Below are positions 8,977 to 17,694 of a stretch of 64,000 nt of DNA, piece after piece (within the stretch, counting starts at the first letter, position 1; each line of letters begins with the position of its first letter). This DNA comes from CAYSUS01 sp964434165. Lineage in GTDB: Bacteria > Planctomycetota > Planctomycetia > Pirellulales > Thermoguttaceae. A program made the position numbers and the translations under genes. The notes under the pieces were generated by a model that was given only the letters and a program-made list of their open reading frames with translations, was not told the DNA's origin and searched no databases. The stretch covers positions 30,849-94,848 of the forward strand of contig CAYSUS010000012.1 of assembly GCA_964434165.1 (NCBI GenBank), in the 5' to 3' direction.

Positions 8977-8992
8977 GGCGGGCTTGCCCGCC
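8977..8992 (+). terminator. hairpin after the PEBP-like lipoprotein gene
   Basis: Perfect 7-bp stem GGCGGGC/GCCCGCC with a TT loop, followed by GCTTCCTT. It lies 52 bp after the stop at 8924 and could attenuate read-through into the paralogue at 9036. Confidence 0.35.
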
Positions 8993-9035
8993 GCTTCCTT
9001 GCGACCCGTCAGGGACTACGGATCAGGAGGCTGGC

Positions 9036-9518
9036 ATGGCCATGCAACTGACGAGCACGGCGTTCGCCGCGGGCGCGCGGATCCCGGATCGTTACACGGG
9101 CGAGGGGGCCGACGTGTCTCCGCCGCTCTCCTGGTCGGGCGTGCCGGAAGGGACGAAACAGTTGGCCTTGATTTGCGAGGACCCCGACGCGCCCACGCCG
9201 GAGCCGTGGGTCCATTGGCTGGTTTTCGGGCTCCCCCCCACGGCCAAGGGCCTGCCGGAAGGCGTGGAGAAGAAGCGCCATCCCTTCGAGCCGGTGGGCG
9301 CCAGGCAGGGCAGGAACTCCTGGCCGTCGGGCCAGACGGTGGGCTACCGCGGCCCCATGCCCCCGCCCGGCCACGGCACGCACCGCTACGTCTTCCGGCT
9401 CTATGCCCTGGATACCGAGCTGGACCTCGAGCCCGGCCGCGACAAGGAGGCCCTGCTAAGGGCCATGCAGGGGCACGTGCTGGCCGAGGGCGAGCTGATG
9501 GGCACCTTCTCGCGGTAG
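9036..9518 (+). CDS. YbhB/YbcL (PEBP-like) cytosolic protein
   Basis: 160 residues from ATG 9036 (CAGGAGG upstream). It has the same family landmarks as the preceding lipoprotein: DVSPPLSWSGVPEGTKQLAL, CEDPDAPTPEPWVHWLVFGL, GYRGPMPPPGHGTHRYVFRL and ALDTELDLEPG. There is no signal peptide. The segments shared with the gene at 8310 point to tandem duplication. Function is unknown beyond a predicted small-ligand-binding PEBP fold. Confidence 0.9.
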   Translation: MAMQLTSTAFAAGARIPDRYTGEGADVSPPLSWSGVPEGTKQLALICEDPDAPTPEPWVHWLVFGLPPTAKGLPEGVEKKRHPFEPVGARQGRNSWPSGQTVGYRGPMPPPGHGTHRYVFRLYALDTELDLEPGRDKEALLRAMQGHVLAEGELMGTFSR

Positions 9519-9560
9519 GCATTCTGCTTGCCGGCGCGTGCGCCCGATCGCTTCGACATC

Positions 9561-10274
9561 ATGCCCGACCGCCGCAGCCATCGCGGACCGCACCCGGAGG
9601 ACGCCGAGCTGTTCTCGCCTGGGGCCCTGCCCGCCCTGCGCGCGGCAACCGGTGACTTGGTGTGGCTCGCCTCGCGGGGCTACGCAGCCGTCTCGTCGCT
9701 GAAGCTGGTGGGCGACCGCTACCATCTCGCCGCGCGGCAGCGCACGGCCGTGGGCCGATGCGCGTGCTCCGAGGCCGGGCGGCGCCGCCGCGGCGAGCAC
9801 GAGCTGCCGGCCGGGGCTGTGCGCGGCCTGCCCGTGTGGCTCGACGGCTACAACGTGCTCACCACGGTCGAGGCGGCCATGTCCGGCGGTGTGATCCTCC
9901 ATGCCCGCGACGGGACCTTCCGAGACATGGCCAGCATGCACGGCAGCTACCGCAAGGTCGAGGAGACGCGGCCCGCGGCCGAGGCCATCGGCCGCGCCCT
10001 GGCCGGCCTGGGCACGTGCGAGGCGGTCTGGTACCTCGACCGGCCGGTCTCCAACAGTGGCCGCTTGAAAGGAATCCTCGATTCCATCGCCTCCGCGCAC
10101 GGCTGGCCGTGGCGCGTGGGACTGGTGGCCGACCCCGACCCGGTACTCCGGGAGAGCGAGCAGGTCGTGGCCACGGCCGACAGCGCGATTCTCGACCACT
10201 GCCGGTCGTGGCTGAATCTCGCGCGGCTCGTGGTCGAGCGTTATGCGCCCGAGGCCCGGGTGGTGGAATTGTGA
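9561..10274 (+). CDS. DUF434 domain protein
   Basis: 237 residues from ATG 9561; an in-frame TTG at 9528 is a weaker alternative. LWLASRGY-type N-terminal residues, GDRYHLAARQRTAVGRCACS and LPVWLDGYNVLTTVEAA match the DUF434/DUF5616 pattern, in which the second half looks like a PIN or Toprim-like domain. DGYNVLTTVEAA, WYLDRPVSNSG and VATADSAILD contain acidic residues that could bind metal. Function is unknown. It follows the two PEBP genes on the same strand after a 42-bp gap. Confidence 0.75.
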   Translation: MPDRRSHRGPHPEDAELFSPGALPALRAATGDLVWLASRGYAAVSSLKLVGDRYHLAARQRTAVGRCACSEAGRRRRGEHELPAGAVRGLPVWLDGYNVLTTVEAAMSGGVILHARDGTFRDMASMHGSYRKVEETRPAAEAIGRALAGLGTCEAVWYLDRPVSNSGRLKGILDSIASAHGWPWRVGLVADPDPVLRESEQVVATADSAILDHCRSWLNLARLVVERYAPEARVVEL

Positions 10275-10335
10275 GCGGTGCGTGGTGCGTGGGTGGGCAG
10301 GGCGCGGGAGTCGTCCGGGGGCGAGACCCTGTTCT

Positions 10336-10361
10336 CCCCTCTCCCGCAAGCGGGAGAGGGG
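10336..10361. repeat. REP-like palindrome, copy 1
   Basis: Arms CCCCTCTCCCGC (10336-10347) and GCGGGAGAGGGG (10350-10361), separated by AA. The flank GCCGGGGGTGAGGG follows. The same palindrome recurs at 10402-10425 and at 63947-63970, so it is a dispersed repeat. Confidence 0.85.
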
Positions 10362-10401
10362 CCGGGGGTGAGGGCGGCCCGGTGCACTCCGTCTCCAGCC
10401 A

Positions 10402-10425
10402 CCCTCTCCCGCAAGCGGGAGAGGG
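10402..10425. repeat. REP-like palindrome, copy 2
   Basis: Arms CCCTCTCCCGC (10402-10412) and GCGGGAGAGGG (10415-10425), with the same GGCCGGGGGTG flank as copy 1. The two copies together form a repeat pair in the 272-bp gap before the gene at 10547. Confidence 0.85.
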
Positions 10426-10546
10426 GCCGGGGGTGCAAGCCCCGGCGTGCCTGATAGAATGCGCGGTCGGACAGGGCGGCATCCCTCCGGCGTGAGGCGC
10501 CGCGGGCGCGGCTGTTCAGGTGCCGACAGAACAGGAGGACCGTTTC

Positions 10547-10906
10547 ATGGGGGCCGATCAGATCGCCGTGTTCCGCCCGGTCATCGCCGAGGTGTACGAC
10601 GCGCCGAGCGACGACTGGTGCGCCACGTTCGAGATCCCCGGGACCGAGCTCTGGGTGCAGGTCATGCGGCACGTGCTCAATGCATCGTACCCGCACCAGG
10701 ACGATCCGCGCCAGCGGTTCGCCCCTCTCGCCACGCTCTTTCCGGACCTCGACGTGACGGACTGGGAGGCGGGCACCTTTGCCACGTTCGCGCACGGGCA
10801 GGGCACGGCGGACGAGATCGCCATGGCCGTCGATGCCATGTTCTGCATCCTCCTTGGCAACGCCGAGGCGGACTACGAGGTGGACGCGAAGGTCGAGGAG
10901 CTTTGA
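10547..10906 (+). CDS. hypothetical protein
   Basis: 119 residues from ATG 10547, chosen for its AGGAGGA ribosome-binding site 7 bp upstream. It is acidic, with no signal peptide or membrane segment. It contains TFEIPGTELWVQVMRHVLN and an MAVDAMFCILLGN helix. I do not recognise a family. It is flanked by the REP pair upstream and a membrane protein gene downstream. Confidence 0.65.
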   Translation: MGADQIAVFRPVIAEVYDAPSDDWCATFEIPGTELWVQVMRHVLNASYPHQDDPRQRFAPLATLFPDLDVTDWEAGTFATFAHGQGTADEIAMAVDAMFCILLGNAEADYEVDAKVEEL

Positions 10907-11119
10907 GCCGCGGTGGAGACGGGACGCGGCACGATGCCGGCTGGCGGCGCGCCCCGCTCCCCGGCGGCTGCAGTTCCACGACGGAGCGCGCTCCACCCGA
11001 TCGTGGGGAGACCCCCGGGGCGCCTCGCCGCACCGTGGTGCTCGCCTGCGCGCTCCGTTACACTGGCAGGGCTTCATGGCGCCTCTGATTCTCCCCCTTT
11101 CTACCCTGGAGCCGGGCGG

Positions 11120-11896
11120 ATGTCCCTCGACCACGACCAGCAGTCTGACGATCTCGATACCGAAGCTCATCCGGAGGAGAGCCGCGAGCCGGCCCGCAAG
11201 CCCGCCAAGAAGGAGATCACCCGGGTTGTCCTCGTGCCGTACCCCAAGATCATCTACATGTACCCCACGTTTCTGGCGGCCCTGGCCTGCGCGGTCTTCC
11301 TGACGATCCGCGGCGAGCCGCCTGAGGCCGGCATTCCTCGCTACGTGGTCACGGCCACGTGGGTCTTCCTCGCGGTGTTTGGGCTGAACCTGATCGTGCT
11401 CACGCTGGACTTCGCCCGGGGCTCGGCCCTGCTGCTGCTGTTCGCCGTGGTCAGCGTGGTGCTTGGCGTGGTGCTCTGGAGCACGTGGAACCCGGAGCTG
11501 ATCCCCATGGCGCGGGACGTGTTCAAAGAGCTTCATCCCGTGGCCGACTCCACGTTCTTCTGGGTCGTGACGGGCATCTTCGCCCTCGTCTTCCTGGTCG
11601 CCAAGATCCACGTGCAGTTCGACTACTGGGAGTTCCGCCGCAACGAGCTTCTGCACCATCACGGACTGCTCAGCGACCTCCGCCAGTATCCGACGGCCGG
11701 CGTGAACATCGAGAAGGAGATCACTGACGTCTTCGAGTACCTCCTGGCCGGCTCGGGCAGACTGGTGATCCGCGTGCCGGGCCAGCCGCGGGCCTTCGTG
11801 CTCGACAACGTGCCCTTTATCAGCCGCAAGGAGAAGAAGATCATCGAGCTCCGCAGCGCCATCAAGGTGAAGGCCTACGAGCGGGGCGACCACTAG
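11120..11896 (+). CDS. hypothetical membrane protein
   Basis: 258 residues from ATG 11120. A charged N-terminus (about residues 1-45) is followed by hydrophobic segments near residues 50-63, 80-98, 105-118 and 145-165, so about four membrane helices. The C-terminal cytoplasmic part has FDYWEFRRNELLHHHGLLSD and a stretch (VFEYLLAGSGRLVIRVPGQP) that resembles a membrane-proximal PH-like domain. Function is unknown. Similar proteins are seen in planctomycete-like genomes as conserved membrane proteins, but I cannot name one. A strong bidirectional hairpin ends the unit. Confidence 0.75.
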   Translation: MSLDHDQQSDDLDTEAHPEESREPARKPAKKEITRVVLVPYPKIIYMYPTFLAALACAVFLTIRGEPPEAGIPRYVVTATWVFLAVFGLNLIVLTLDFARGSALLLLFAVVSVVLGVVLWSTWNPELIPMARDVFKELHPVADSTFFWVVTGIFALVFLVAKIHVQFDYWEFRRNELLHHHGLLSDLRQYPTAGVNIEKEITDVFEYLLAGSGRLVIRVPGQPRAFVLDNVPFISRKEKKIIELRSAIKVKAYERGDH

Positions 11897-11914
11897 TCCG
11901 TAAGCGCATAAGAG

Positions 11915-11949
11915 AAGGCCACTTACGAAATCCGGTCGCAAGTGGCCTT
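11915..11949. terminator. bidirectional terminator between the membrane protein and tmRNA genes
   Basis: Perfect 10-bp stem AAGGCCACTT (11915-11924) / AAGTGGCCTT (11940-11949) with a 15-nt loop. On the minus strand it lies 4 nt after the tmRNA 3' end and is followed by CTCTTATG. On the plus strand it follows the stop codon at 11896. Confidence 0.75.
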
Positions 11950-11952
11950 GAG

Positions 11953-12312
11953 TGGAGGCGGCGGGGATCGAACCCGCGTCCCGCGACGTTTCCGGATAAG
12001 CTTCTACGTGCGTAGTCGGTTTACTTAAGGTTTCGCCTCTTCGACCCCCAACCGACAGGGTGCCGCGTCGGCTAGCCGGCAGCAGAATTTAGTCCCGGGC
12101 GTGGCCAGCAGCGACCCGGGACGATCCGGAATTGTGACCGGCAGTCGGGCCTCTCCGGCGAAGGCCCTCAGCCGGAGCTACCTGTTCTTAGGCAGCCAGG
12201 ACGAGGTTATCCTCGGCAAATAATTTTGTGGTCAGCTTTTTACGTGGCCCACTGACCAACCACGGCACGCCACTTACCCTTCCAACCGCCCGGTCGAATC
12301 CAGTTCGCCCCC
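11953..12312 (-). ncRNA. ssrA: tmRNA (transfer-messenger RNA)
   Basis: The minus-strand RNA starts GGGGGCGAACUGGAUUCGAC (5' end at 12312) and ends with a T-arm GGUUCGAUCCC and acceptor CGCCUCC-A (11953). The 5' GGGGGCG pairs with the 3' CGCCUCC with one G-U pair; CCA is not encoded. The tag frame runs from resume codon GCC (12215-12217) to UAA (12188-12190) and encodes AEDNLVLAA, ending with the ClpXP-type LAA signal. The length is 360 nt, normal for one-piece tmRNA. It rescues stalled ribosomes and tags the nascent chain. No split or permuted form is seen. Confidence 0.96.
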
Positions 12313-12432
12313 AAGTCGTCGCCATCCAGGCAGGCGCTCCGCTCCCCGGGTTCCCGGGGCACCTGAGAACCCGGGCTGGGCACCTCCTGGTGAGGGGGTG
12401 CCGAGGCCGTACCTGGCAGAAACACTCTTTCA

Positions 12433-13278
12433 TCAATTGTAGGCCCCCGCCTGGAGGAGGTCTAGCGGGGGTTCATCTCCAGGCACCGGCGCGTTGCCTG
12501 CCGCGAGTTGCCAGGCGATCACCAGGGGCCCCAGCAACAGGACCCAGAACGCGAAAACGTAAAGCCGGCCACGATGGAGCCAGTCCACTAGCCACCGGAG
12601 GGCGACCAACCCGACGGCGAAGCTCAGCAGGGATCCCAGGGCCAGCTGCCAGAGGGGGGCCTGTCGGGCGGGGCTGTGAATCAGTTGGAGGATCTCGATC
12701 AGCCCGGCTCCGCCGATGGCCGGGATCGCCAGCAAGAACGAAAAGGCCGCGGCCTCGCCTCGTTTCAGCCCGGCGGCCAGCCCCGCCACGATCGTGGCCC
12801 CGCTCCGCGAGATGCCCGGCAGGATCGCCAGCGCCTGGGCCAGCCCGATTGTCATGGCCTGACGATACGTCATGTCGCGGCATCGAAGCGTGCCGACGGG
12901 CAGACGCAGGGTCCACAGCAGGCCCACCCCGGTAACGAGGAACATGCAGCCGGCCAGGAGCGGGTTTTCCAGAAGGCCGGGAAGGAGCACCTTGAGCCCC
13001 ACGCCGACGGCTGCCGCGGGCAAGGTCCCCGCGATCACTAGCCCTACCACCCGGCGATCCGAAGTGAGCAGCAGGCACACCCTATCCCACGCGAAGACGA
13101 CCACGGCCAGCAGCGTGCCCAGGTGGAGCACGATGTTCAGCGTGAGCTTCTCGTGGATGGGGCAGCCGAACTGGTCGCACAGGGCCGCGCCGACCACCAC
13201 GTGGCCCGACGAGCTGACGGGCAGGAACTCGGCGACGCCCTGCACCACGGCCAGCAGGAGGATTTCGAGCAGGAGCAT
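12433..13278 (-). CDS. uppP: undecaprenyl-diphosphatase UppP
   Basis: 281 residues from ATG 13278. It is a polytopic membrane protein with the family motifs FLPVSSSGH near the N-terminus and LPGISRSGATI in the middle (catalytic serine/arginine region). It dephosphorylates undecaprenyl diphosphate to recycle the lipid carrier for peptidoglycan and polysaccharide synthesis. It lies upstream of the tmRNA gene on the same strand with a 120-bp gap. The carrier it recycles also feeds the polysaccharide genes at 15.7-21.9 kb. Confidence 0.95.
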   Translation of the reverse strand: MLLLEILLLAVVQGVAEFLPVSSSGHVVVGAALCDQFGCPIHEKLTLNIVLHLGTLLAVVVFAWDRVCLLLTSDRRVVGLVIAGTLPAAAVGVGLKVLLPGLLENPLLAGCMFLVTGVGLLWTLRLPVGTLRCRDMTYRQAMTIGLAQALAILPGISRSGATIVAGLAAGLKRGEAAAFSFLLAIPAIGGAGLIEILQLIHSPARQAPLWQLALGSLLSFAVGLVALRWLVDWLHRGRLYVFAFWVLLLGPLVIAWQLAAGNAPVPGDEPPLDLLQAGAYN

Positions 13279-13742
13279 GGCCAGCGAGGTCAGCAGGGCA
13301 GGGTGGCGCGGACGAGGGCGCGCGGGATCGGTTCCGCGTGAAGCCGGCTTTCGAGGAGCCGGCGATCCTCCCAGCGGCGCTTCAGCGCTCCGCGTCCGGG
13401 CCCGCGGGGGTCTCCAAGTATAGCTCGCGGGCGGCCGGTCGATACCCCCGCCAATGCGTGCCAGGCGGCCGGCACCCAGCGCGGGCGCCCTGTTCCCGAA
13501 GCCGTACGGTCGGGGGGCATTTTCGGTGGCTCGTGCGGTTCGGAGTGCAGAGGCCGATTGTCCGGCACGATCCGATCCAGGGAGTCTGGGCCCGCGCGGC
13601 GGCCTCGCGGCCCGCGCTCGGTGAGGGTGAGCCAAACCCCCTTTGCAAAGCCTGGCGATTGGCGATAATACGGGTTTGCCCAGATTCCGGCAGCGGCACC
13701 TGGTGCAGGACGATCGTGGCGCGAGCTTCTACGGAGGATCCC
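13279..13742. other. intergenic region between divergent genes
   Basis: 464 bp between uppP and the TIM-barrel gene. It contains the promoter at 13643-13671. The rest shows no gene or repeat that I can support. Confidence 0.55.
13643..13671 (+). promoter_or_regulatory. sigma-70-type promoter for the gene at 13743
   Basis: TTGCAA (13643-13648), 17-bp spacer, TAATAC (13666-13671). The expected start is near 13678, leaving a 65-nt leader with ACGGAGGATC before ATG 13743. Confidence 0.6.
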
Positions 13743-14648
13743 ATGTTCAAGAATCTCAATCCCCAGGCGCTTGGGGTCACGGGCCACCAGAGCGAGATCA
13801 TCGAGCTGGCACTGACCTACGGCTTTCGGGGCATCGACCTGGAGATCGTGGATTTCCTGATCCGGGTCAAGCGGCGGGGGATGGATTACGCGACGCGTTT
13901 GATCCGCAGCGCTGGGATCTGCCTTGGGACGTTTCCCCTGCCTTGCGATTGGGACGGCGACGACGAGGCGTTCCGGAAGGGATTGGCCACCTTGCCCGAG
14001 TACGCGCAGGCGGCGGCGGAGGCGGGCTGCACGCGGTGCGTGACCACCATCGCGCCGGCAAGCGACGATCTGCCGTACCACGAGAACTTCGAGCGGCAAC
14101 GCGCGCGACTGCGGGAGCTGGGCGCCGTCCTCGCTCCGACCGGCGTCAAGTTGGGCGTGCGTTTTCGCGCGGCTGCGGCGCTGCGCAAGGGGAAGGCGTT
14201 TCAGTTCATCCATGACCTCGACGCAACCATGCTTCTGTTGAACATGTCCGAGGCCAAGAACGTGGGCCTCGCTCTGGACTTATGGGACCTGGTCGTCTCC
14301 GGCGGCTCGCTGGAGAGCGTGCGGGCGTTGCCGGTCGAGCAGATCGTCGCGGTGCTGGTCGCGGAGCTGCCGGCCGACGCCAATCCTGCCGAGGCAGACG
14401 AGGAGCAGCGTCACCTTCCCGCGCCGGCAGGTCGCATCGACGTGGCGTCGTACCTGCGGCTGCTGCAAGAGCAGGGGTACGATGGGCCGGTTAGCCCGAT
14501 GCCCCACCGGGCGATCTTCGGCAAGCCTCGCCGCGACGCCCTGGTGCGTCGGGCGGGCGACGCCCTGGACGCGGTGTGGCGCGAAGCGGGGCTTACCAGC
14601 GATTATCGACCGGTGGCCGCCGAACAGCCCGCCGCGGCCGAAGGCTGA
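13743..14648 (+). CDS. TIM-barrel sugar-isomerase/AP-endonuclease-like protein
   Basis: 301 residues from ATG 13743 with ACGGAGGA upstream. The order of segments fits the xylose-isomerase-like TIM barrel: ELALTYGFRGIDLEIVDF (strand 1 with acidic end), CLGTFPLPCDWDGDD, AAEAGCTRCVTTIAPAS and NVGLALDLWDLVVSGG. Members of this fold isomerise or epimerise sugars, or are AP endonucleases. The canonical metal-ligand set cannot be confirmed by eye. It is a cytoplasmic protein with unknown substrate. It is followed after 107 bp by the MBL-fold gene. Confidence 0.7.
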   Translation: MFKNLNPQALGVTGHQSEIIELALTYGFRGIDLEIVDFLIRVKRRGMDYATRLIRSAGICLGTFPLPCDWDGDDEAFRKGLATLPEYAQAAAEAGCTRCVTTIAPASDDLPYHENFERQRARLRELGAVLAPTGVKLGVRFRAAAALRKGKAFQFIHDLDATMLLLNMSEAKNVGLALDLWDLVVSGGSLESVRALPVEQIVAVLVAELPADANPAEADEEQRHLPAPAGRIDVASYLRLLQEQGYDGPVSPMPHRAIFGKPRRDALVRRAGDALDAVWREAGLTSDYRPVAAEQPAAAEG

Positions 14649-14755
14649 TCGCCGGATCGGCGGCGTGCCGGGGGTCGCAAAGACCTGCCGGGTCGCGCGG
14701 GGCCGGGCGCCGGCGCCCGGCCGATCCGGCCGCGTGGCCGGAGGGGCTCGCCCTG

Positions 14756-15703
14756 ATGATCTACTGGGACGGCGGACTGCGGCTTTCTCCGGCCGGCCTG
14801 GCCATCGACTTCTCGCGGCGGCAGGCCTGCGCCTTCGTCTCCCACGCCCACGCCGATCACATGGCGCGGCACGGCACGGCGCTCTGCACGCCCGAGACCG
14901 CCGCGCTATACGAGGCGCGGCTCGGACGGCGGCCCGTGGTGCGGATGCGTTATGGCGAGCCGATCGAGTGGGGCGGGCTGCGCCTGACGACGCTGCCGGC
15001 AGGACACTGTCTGGGTTCCGCCATGCTGCTGGCCGAGGACGGCCGCCGGTCGCTTCTGTACACCGGCGATTTCAGTCTCCATACGCCGGCGACCGCGGCC
15101 CCGGCCCAATGGACCCGCGCGGACGAGCTGGTCATGGAGTGCACGTACGGTCATCCCACGTTCCGCCTGCCGCCGCGTCAGGAGGCCGTGCGGGAGCTAC
15201 GGCGTCTTGTTCGTTTGGCCCTCGATTCGGGGCGGACGCCGATCGTGGTCGCCTACGCGCTAGGCAAGGCCCAGGAGATCACGCGTCTCTTGACGAACGA
15301 GGGCATTCCCGTGGCCCAGCATCGCGAGATTCAGAAGATCAGCCGGGCGTATGAAGCGCTGGGCGTGAGTCTGGGGCCGTACGCGCCGCTGGGCGACCGC
15401 GTCCCCGAGGGCTGGGCCGCGATCGTGCCGCCGCGCACGCCGCGCATGGAGGGCATCGACGAAGTGCGAATCGCCGCGACCGGCTGGGCGGTCGATGCGC
15501 GGGTCCGAGAGAGGCTCAACGCGGACCACGCCGTGCCGCTTTCGGACCATGCGGATTATGACCAGTTGCTGGAGGCGGTCGGCCGCGTGCGGCCGAAGCA
15601 CGTGTACTGCACGCACGGACCGGAGTCGTTCGTGGATCGACTGCGCGAGGCCGGCTACGACGCGTCCTGTCTGGGCCCGCCCGCGAGGAGCCGGATCGCA
15701 TAG
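14756..15703 (+). CDS. MBL-fold nuclease (exonuclease, DNA-ligase-associated-like)
   Basis: 315 residues. The metallo-beta-lactamase motif SHAHADH (about residues 35-41) and the later TGDFS, YTFGHP-like MECTYGHP and SDHADY segments provide the two-zinc site. Ending in YCTHGPESF is typical of beta-CASP/exonuclease-like MBL proteins. Related proteins process RNA or are exonucleases encoded beside ATP-dependent DNA ligase; no ligase gene is present here. The active site looks intact. It converges with the O-antigen-ligase-like gene ending at 15747. Confidence 0.8.
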   Translation: MIYWDGGLRLSPAGLAIDFSRRQACAFVSHAHADHMARHGTALCTPETAALYEARLGRRPVVRMRYGEPIEWGGLRLTTLPAGHCLGSAMLLAEDGRRSLLYTGDFSLHTPATAAPAQWTRADELVMECTYGHPTFRLPPRQEAVRELRRLVRLALDSGRTPIVVAYALGKAQEITRLLTNEGIPVAQHREIQKISRAYEALGVSLGPYAPLGDRVPEGWAAIVPPRTPRMEGIDEVRIAATGWAVDARVRERLNADHAVPLSDHADYDQLLEAVGRVRPKHVYCTHGPESFVDRLREAGYDASCLGPPARSRIA

Positions 15704-15746
15704 GAGCGCGGCACCGTCCAGCACGTTCGCACCAATGGGCGGCGCC

Positions 15747-17690
15747 TTAAGGGGCGCGCTCGATTGCAGCGCGGCGCGATGTGTCTTTCAGGCGTTCAAG
15801 CTGCTGCTCGATGTCGCCGAGGGTGTCGTGGAGCTCGACCCGGAGGGGTGAGAGCCTCAAGGTGCGTCGATACCATGCGGCGGCCGTCTCCAGCTCGAAG
15901 GCGCCGGTTCCCTCCGATCGGTGAAGGTGCCCGTGCGCGATCGATTCCGCGTAATCGGCGCTCAGCGGGTCGAGCTCTGCGGCCCGATGGGCCGAGGCCA
16001 GGGCCCCTTCAAGGACTTCGCGATGCGGTGCGGTCATCGGCGCCGCCTCGCGGACTCCCTCTCGCTCAAGGCCAGCTCCGCGGGAGGGCCGCCTGCGTTG
16101 GGCGGCGAGCACGTGGCGCAACGGCTCGACGAGCCGGTCGGCTTGGATGTGTCGCCAGGCGTCGCACGCGACGAGCACGGCCAGGCCGACGACCACGCCG
16201 CTCGTCCACAAACAACGCCGACGGCCGCGGCGCGCCGGCGACGCCCCGACCGCGTCGGCTCGCCGCGGCGGCGCCATGGCCAGCAACAGGCCCAGGACCA
16301 CCGCGGCGAGGAACGCGTTGGCGGGCACGTGGAGGTTCCAGTCGAACAGGCCGTGCAGACCCGCGGCCGAAAGGGCGCCGAGAAGACCGGCCCGCAGCGC
16401 CCGACCGGAGGGAGTCCTCGTCCGTTTCCAGCCGATTCGCGTGCGGCGCCACGCGAGGAAGATTGCAAGGCCGGCGAGGACGACGCCCGGGAGGCCCGTC
16501 TCGGCGAGCCATTGCGCCAGGGCGTTGTGCGCAAACGCCCAGTGGCCCTCGATGGGCTGGAGGTAGCGGGCGACCGGCCGGAACGTGCCCAGCCCGGTCC
16601 CCGTTACCGGGGCCTGCGCGAACGCGGTCCCGCATGCCCGGACCATCGCCATGCGGCCCGAGAGCGAAGCGTCGAGGGCGCCGAGTCGCGACTGGAGCGA
16701 TCCAGGCAGGCGCCCGGGCGGCGAAGCGGCGAAATCGACGAAGAGGAGGATGCTGATGGCGAGGAGGCACGCCCCGGCCGCCGCAAGGGTCAGCGCGGCC
16801 CAGACCCGGCGGCTTGCAGGTCGGTCGGCACGCGACCAGCCCAGAACCAGCAGGCCGATCGCCAGGGAGGCGGCTCCTGCGCGTGAGTGTGAAAGTGTCA
16901 GGACGAGAGCCACGCAGCCCAGCGCGGCCGCGAGGACGGCCGCGCTGCTGAACGCCACAGCGACGCGGCCCCTCGCGCGAACTGCCAAGACCAGTCCCAG
17001 AGCCACCGGGAGCGTCAGGCCGAGACACCCGGCGAAGTGATTGCTGACCAGATAGGGGCCGACCGGATCTCCGATGTGGAACCAGTCGCAGGCGTAGCGG
17101 ATAGCGCCCACGCGGACTTCGTCGGTGTAGCCGAACCCCTGGCTGTGCACGGGCCACAGCGCGCTGTTCTTCCAGTAGATGGACGGCCCGTGCATATCCC
17201 ACAGGCCCCCGAGCACGACTCCTTCGCCCGCCCGGGGAAACCGGCACCCCAGCGCGAGCACGAGCAGTCCCGCGGCCGCGACGGACCAGGCCAGGAGGGC
17301 GCGGCTGGCCCGCTGTCGCGCCAGGTCGGCGACCATGGCGACCACGAGGAGCAGGACGACTCCCTGGCGGAGGCCGCTGGCGGTCGAACCGGGCTCGACC
17401 GAGAAACAGCCCCATTTCGCGTCGCCTGCGGCGGCCAGGGACGAGAGGGTGCCGCGCACCGCGGCCGGGACCGGCAAGAGCTGAAGCAACACGAGGCCGA
17501 TCAGCAGGGCAGTCAGCAGGAGGAATCGGCGGTCGCGGGGCGCGGACAGGGCCCACACCGCGGCGGCCAGGGCGACGCCGATCTGCAACGAGGCATACGC
17601 CCAGACGGGCGTGGAACCGCAGGCCAGGGGGGCGAGAAGGACCCCCGCGGCCAACAGCAGCGTGGATACACACCGCAGAAGGCCGGCCAT
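15747..17690 (-). CDS. O-antigen ligase/polymerase-like membrane protein with TPR tail
   Basis: 647 residues, starting at ATG 17690, 4 bp after the stop of the TPR gene upstream. About ten or more hydrophobic segments fill residues 5-490. The LTLSHSRAGAASLAIGLLVL segment and GTGLGTFRPV...H-x-ALAQWLAETGLPG match the O-antigen ligase/Wzy family, whose periplasmic loop carries conserved arginine and histidine. The last 130 residues are soluble, with TPR-like helices. The protein likely polymerises or attaches an undecaprenyl-linked glycan at the inner membrane. The paired giant TPR gene and uppP nearby support polysaccharide work; the specific glycan is unknown. Confidence 0.8.
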   Translation of the reverse strand: MAGLLRCVSTLLLAAGVLLAPLACGSTPVWAYASLQIGVALAAAVWALSAPRDRRFLLLTALLIGLVLLQLLPVPAAVRGTLSSLAAAGDAKWGCFSVEPGSTASGLRQGVVLLLVVAMVADLARQRASRALLAWSVAAAGLLVLALGCRFPRAGEGVVLGGLWDMHGPSIYWKNSALWPVHSQGFGYTDEVRVGAIRYACDWFHIGDPVGPYLVSNHFAGCLGLTLPVALGLVLAVRARGRVAVAFSSAAVLAAALGCVALVLTLSHSRAGAASLAIGLLVLGWSRADRPASRRVWAALTLAAAGACLLAISILLFVDFAASPPGRLPGSLQSRLGALDASLSGRMAMVRACGTAFAQAPVTGTGLGTFRPVARYLQPIEGHWAFAHNALAQWLAETGLPGVVLAGLAIFLAWRRTRIGWKRTRTPSGRALRAGLLGALSAAGLHGLFDWNLHVPANAFLAAVVLGLLLAMAPPRRADAVGASPARRGRRRCLWTSGVVVGLAVLVACDAWRHIQADRLVEPLRHVLAAQRRRPSRGAGLEREGVREAAPMTAPHREVLEGALASAHRAAELDPLSADYAESIAHGHLHRSEGTGAFELETAAAWYRRTLRLSPLRVELHDTLGDIEQQLERLKDTSRRAAIERAP

Positions 17691-17694
17691 GACG

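Noticed and set aside
12188..12436. Short minus-strand frame ending in a LAA-type sequence
   Set aside because: It is the tmRNA tag frame extended upstream into tmRNA sequence, not a protein gene.
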